A stretch of 14,422 nucleotides of DNA from CAZOMR01 sp964580655. Its GTDB lineage: Bacteria; RBG-13-61-14; CAZOMR01. The stretch is from the NCBI GenBank assembly GCA_964580655.1, contig CAZOMR010000061.1, forward strand, positions 1 through 14,422. The letters run 5' to 3'. This document shows positions 13,876 through 14,422 of the stretch, one piece after another. Both the position numbers and the translations under genes were made by a program. How positions within the stretch are numbered: position 1 is the first letter of the stretch; every line of letters starts with the position of its first letter. Below the pieces are notes generated by a model that saw nothing but the letters and a program-made list of their open reading frames with translations, had not been told where the DNA came from and ran no database searches.

Positions 13876-14422
13876 ATGAGAAGAGAAAGAAACTGGTTAT
13901 ATACAACAATGGCGACTCTGGCAGTTGCGCTCTTGTTGGCAGGAGGAACTGCCTGGGCAGGAGCGGCATCAGTGCCTTTCTATGCCGCGCTCTCGGTTAA
14001 GCCCAATGTTTTGATCGTGCTGGACACCTCTGGCAGTATGGACTGGGGGCTTACCTGCAATTCTTCGAGGTGTTGCACTAAGGGAGAAGACTGCCGGATT
14101 GATATAGCGCGAAGGGTGCTCACCGGCACCGGCAAGACGCCGATCCTGACCGCGGGCGGGGATCAGGTATATCTACCCCAGACCGACGGAAGCCAGAGCG
14201 TGAGAGGGGACCTGCAAAAGGCAGATGTATTTCTTTCTATTATCCGGTTGAGAGAGGAGTCCGGGAAATACTATGTAGACCCTGATGGCGAATACATCAC
14301 CTTCCCGGATTTCTCGGATACACTCGTTGACAGCGATACCGTGACCGCGGCCATGTATGAGTTCGGCCTGTTTCTGTCCGAGAGAGGCGCAGAGTATATC
14401 CAGACCTTATATGCACATGATA
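13876..14422 (+). CDS. pilY1: Type IV pilus tip adhesin PilY1, N-terminal 182 residues (gene runs off the right edge)
   Basis: PilY1 is a large calcium-dependent pilus-tip/surface protein that works with the minor pilins. The frame is open from ATG 13876 to the end of the window. A signal peptide (about 1-28, TTMATLAVALLLAGGTAWA) is followed by SVPFYAALSVKPNVLIVLDTSGSMDW, the start of a von Willebrand A-like fold with MIDAS residues Asp50, Ser52 and Ser54. A Cys-rich insertion comes directly after (Cys61, Cys66, Cys67, Cys73), possibly disulphide-bonded in the periplasm. The beta-propeller with the calcium loop expected at the C-terminus is outside the window. GGGGGAAGGACA precedes the start. 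Identity rests on the MIDAS motif, signal peptide and gene order. Confidence 0.88.
   Translation, partial: MRRERNWLYTTMATLAVALLLAGGTAWAGAASVPFYAALSVKPNVLIVLDTSGSMDWGLTCNSSRCCTKGEDCRIDIARRVLTGTGKTPILTAGGDQVYLPQTDGSQSVRGDLQKADVFLSIIRLREESGKYYVDPDGEYITFPDFSDTLVDSDTVTAAMYEFGLFLSERGAEYIQTLYAHD

Noticed and set aside
1..14422. CRISPR array, insertion sequence, toxin-antitoxin or phage-defence system
   Set aside because: No spaced direct repeats, transposase, terminal repeats, or small toxin-like gene pairs were seen; all gene-sized frames are explained by envelope, pilus or metabolic genes.

Overview
The window looks like chromosomal DNA of an uncultivated-type Gram-negative (diderm) bacterium. 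It carries a complete Tol-Pal operon with a Pal lipoprotein, the base of a type IV pilus minor-pilin operon, and the start of secA. The mix of a Pal with a helical N-terminal extension, a LysW-like carrier protein, a DUF362 protein and a sigma-54 pilin promoter suggests a deltaproteobacterial/Desulfobacterota-like or neighbouring lineage. This is inference; there is no rRNA marker in the window. No tRNA, rRNA, CRISPR array, insertion sequence or prophage was seen.

Left part, all on the minus strand (1-5491): the tol operon reads tolQ-tolR-tolA-tolB-pal-cpoB from 5491 down to 525, with 4-bp stop/start overlaps at tolR/tolA and tolA/tolB and short gaps elsewhere. secA follows at 453 and runs off the left edge. 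A good sigma-70-type promoter in the 71-bp gap lets secA be transcribed on its own.

Middle part (5492-11002): divergent from tolQ is a 61-residue zinc-ribbon protein ending in EEDWE, which strongly resembles the LysW amino-group carrier family although its C-terminus differs from the usual EDWGE. It converges on a minus-strand soluble PAS-PAS histidine kinase with no response regulator beside it. Divergent from the kinase is a plus-strand acyl-CoA cluster: two single-domain MaoC hot-dog proteins (the first lacks the catalytic His, the second has Asp and His) and an acetyl-CoA hydrolase/transferase-family protein whose expected catalytic Glu reads as Gly. A DUF362 protein follows after 83 bp.

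Right part (11003-14422): a 378-bp AT-rich spacer holds inverted repeats and an almost perfect sigma-54 -24/-12 element. Its predicted start site lies just before pilV-pilW-pilX-pilY1, a minor pilin/adhesin operon; pilY1 runs off the right edge.

The best candidates for something undescribed are the variant LysW-like protein away from any lysine/arginine genes, and the MaoC pair linked to a CoA-transferase homologue with an altered active site. The rest is recognisable, well-conserved cell-envelope machinery.
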